From Mycobacterium asiaticum (GTDB taxonomy: Bacteria > Actinomycetota > Actinomycetes > Mycobacteriales > Mycobacteriaceae), in assembly GCF_001668675.1 (NCBI RefSeq), contig NZ_LZKQ01000025.1:1-64000 (forward strand): a stretch of DNA of 64,000 bases, in the 5' to 3' direction. Of the stretch, positions 62,982 to 64,000 are shown piece by piece. The translations under genes were made by a program, and so were the position numbers. The notes beneath the pieces were generated by a model, which was given only the letters and a program-made list of their open reading frames with translations, had not been told where the DNA came from and did not search any database. Each line of letters opens with the position of its first letter. Position 1 is the first letter of the stretch.

Positions 62982-63788
62982 GTGGTCAACGAACTGGCGG
63001 ACAGGGTTGCCGTCGTCACCGGTGCGGCTTCGGGGCTGGGCCGTGGCATCGCCGAACGGTTCGCCGCCGAGGGCGCGCGGGTTGTCATCGCCGACGTGCA
63101 GACCGAGGGCGGCCAGGCACTGGCCGAAGCACTGGGTCCCAATGCCGTCTTCCAGCGCACCGACGTCTCCGATCCCGAACAGGTGAGCGCGCTGGTGGCC
63201 ACGGCTGTGCAGACGTTCGGGGGCCTGCACATCATGGTGAACAACGCCGGCGTCTCCGGGCCGCTACGCCGCCTGCTCGACGACGATTTCGCCGACTTCC
63301 ACCGCGTGATGGCGGTCAACGTCCTCGGGGTGATGACCGGCACCCGCGATGCCGCGCGGCACATGGCGGCCCATGGCGGGGGATCGATCATCAATCTGAC
63401 CTCGATCGGCGGCATCCAGGCCGGCGGGGGTGTCATGACGTACCGCGCATCCAAGGCCGCGGTCATCCAGTTCACCAAGTCGGCGGCAATTGAGTTGGCG
63501 TATCACGAGATTCGCGTCAATGCCATCGCCCCCGGCAACATCCCCACGCCGATCTTGGCGTCGTCGGCAGCAGACATGGACCCCGAAGAACTCGAGCAAT
63601 TCGAGGCCCGGATTCGTCAGGGGATGCGCGAGGACCGGCCGCTCAAGCGGGAAGGCGCCCCCGACGACGTCGCGGAGGCCGCCTTGTACCTGGCGGGCGA
63701 ACGATCGCGCTACGTCACCGGTATCGTGCTTCCGGTGGACGGGGGAACGGTCGCCGGCAAGGTGATTCGGTCCCGCAAGCGGGACTGA
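62982..63788 (+). CDS. Short-chain dehydrogenase/reductase
   Basis: A 268-residue SDR with TGAASGLG (13-20), NNAG, Ser in NLTSIGG and catalytic YRASK. ADVQ after the second strand suggests NAD preference (an Asp in the beta2 end). The GTG start has no clear ribosome site, so the mRNA may be leaderless. Its stop overlaps the ATG of the next gene (TGATG). Confidence 0.88.
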   Translation: MVNELADRVAVVTGAASGLGRGIAERFAAEGARVVIADVQTEGGQALAEALGPNAVFQRTDVSDPEQVSALVATAVQTFGGLHIMVNNAGVSGPLRRLLDDDFADFHRVMAVNVLGVMTGTRDAARHMAAHGGGSIINLTSIGGIQAGGGVMTYRASKAAVIQFTKSAAIELAYHEIRVNAIAPGNIPTPILASSAADMDPEELEQFEARIRQGMREDRPLKREGAPDDVAEAALYLAGERSRYVTGIVLPVDGGTVAGKVIRSRKRD

Positions 63789-64000
63789 TGCTGTCGATGT
63801 CGATCCTGTCGAAACAGGCGGTGGCCGACACGGTGGCGCGGGTCATTGCGGCCACGATCAACCCGGCTCCCAAGCCGGCCGTGCGCTTTCCCGAAATCGG
63901 CGGTCGCACCACCCGGGTCGTGATTCCGACCCGCCATGGCGAGGTGTCCGCCACCGTCTACCACCCGCCCAGTGCCGGTGTCGGGACGGCTGTCTATGTC
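63788..64000 (+). CDS. Alpha/beta hydrolase, N-terminal part (cut by window end)
   Basis: The first 71 residues of a protein coupled to the SDR by TGATG. VSATVYHPPSAG is the typical first-strand region of carboxylesterase or dienelactone-type hydrolases before the HGGG oxyanion motif, which lies beyond the window. The family call is tentative. Confidence 0.6.
   Translation, partial: MLSMSILSKQAVADTVARVIAATINPAPKPAVRFPEIGGRTTRVVIPTRHGEVSATVYHPPSAGVGTAVYV

Overview
The window is chromosomal DNA of a non-tuberculous Mycobacterium, probably a slow grower. Gene content and order follow the M. tuberculosis (Mtb) block Rv0818 to Rv0851c: glnR end, mshD, phoT, phoY2, an LCP protein, dus, desA1, TetR/Rv0826 pair, kmtR, deaminase, methyltransferase, Rv0831c, the Lys-Glu-Asp-Phe tRNA cluster, lpqQ, lpqR, Rv0839, pip, narL/narS, mmcO, lpqS, cysK2, Rv0849, SDR. 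PE and PPE genes and very high third-position GC agree. No insertion sequence, prophage or CRISPR array was seen.

Region 1 (1-15072) holds mycothiol synthesis (mshD), a complete pstSCA-phoT phosphate importer with phoY2 convergent to it, an LCP cell-wall ligase, a desA1-dus pair, a divergent TetR/DUF2236 pair around a perfect inverted repeat, and a damaged kmtR flanked by two copies of a 64-bp palindromic repeat beside a histidine-rich metal-binding peptide. Region 2 (15151-22789) holds four tRNAs, a PE-PPE hydrolase, a GlsB-like membrane protein, a canonical heme oxygenase, two lipoproteins, a methyltransferase, a cutinase and an odd nonapeptide-repeat protein.

Region 3 (22891-34670) is a catabolic block not expected from the Mtb order. 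It encodes a split B12-dependent acyl-CoA mutase, an LLM oxidoreductase, a CaiB CoA-transferase, a ferredoxin, a dimeric alpha+beta-barrel protein, a CoA ligase, a two-gene acyl-CoA dehydrogenase, a crotonase and, after pip, the mutase chaperone meaB. Two promoters in it, fdx/ligase and pip/meaB, carry nearly the same 15-bp palindrome, so they are probably co-regulated. The set reads as activation of an acid, dehydrogenation and carbon-skeleton rearrangement of a branched acyl-CoA.

Region 4 (34678-48158) has narL/narS, then a second catabolic block led by an IclR regulator: two KstD-like flavoproteins, an MhpA-type hydroxylase, an MhpB-type extradiol dioxygenase, two alpha/beta hydrolases, an LLM enzyme, an SDR and a cyclase-family hydrolase. 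This suggests aromatisation, hydroxylation and meta-cleavage of a cyclic substrate.

Region 5 (48146-64000) returns to the Mtb order with the copper genes mmcO and lpqS around a RicR-type box, cysK2 and an MFS transporter. It then carries a serine hydrolase, a cyclase-ATPase-LuxR protein, a PPE protein, three SDR-type enzymes, a second large LuxR regulator and the start of an alpha/beta hydrolase. Function calls rest on motifs read by eye; no database search was possible.
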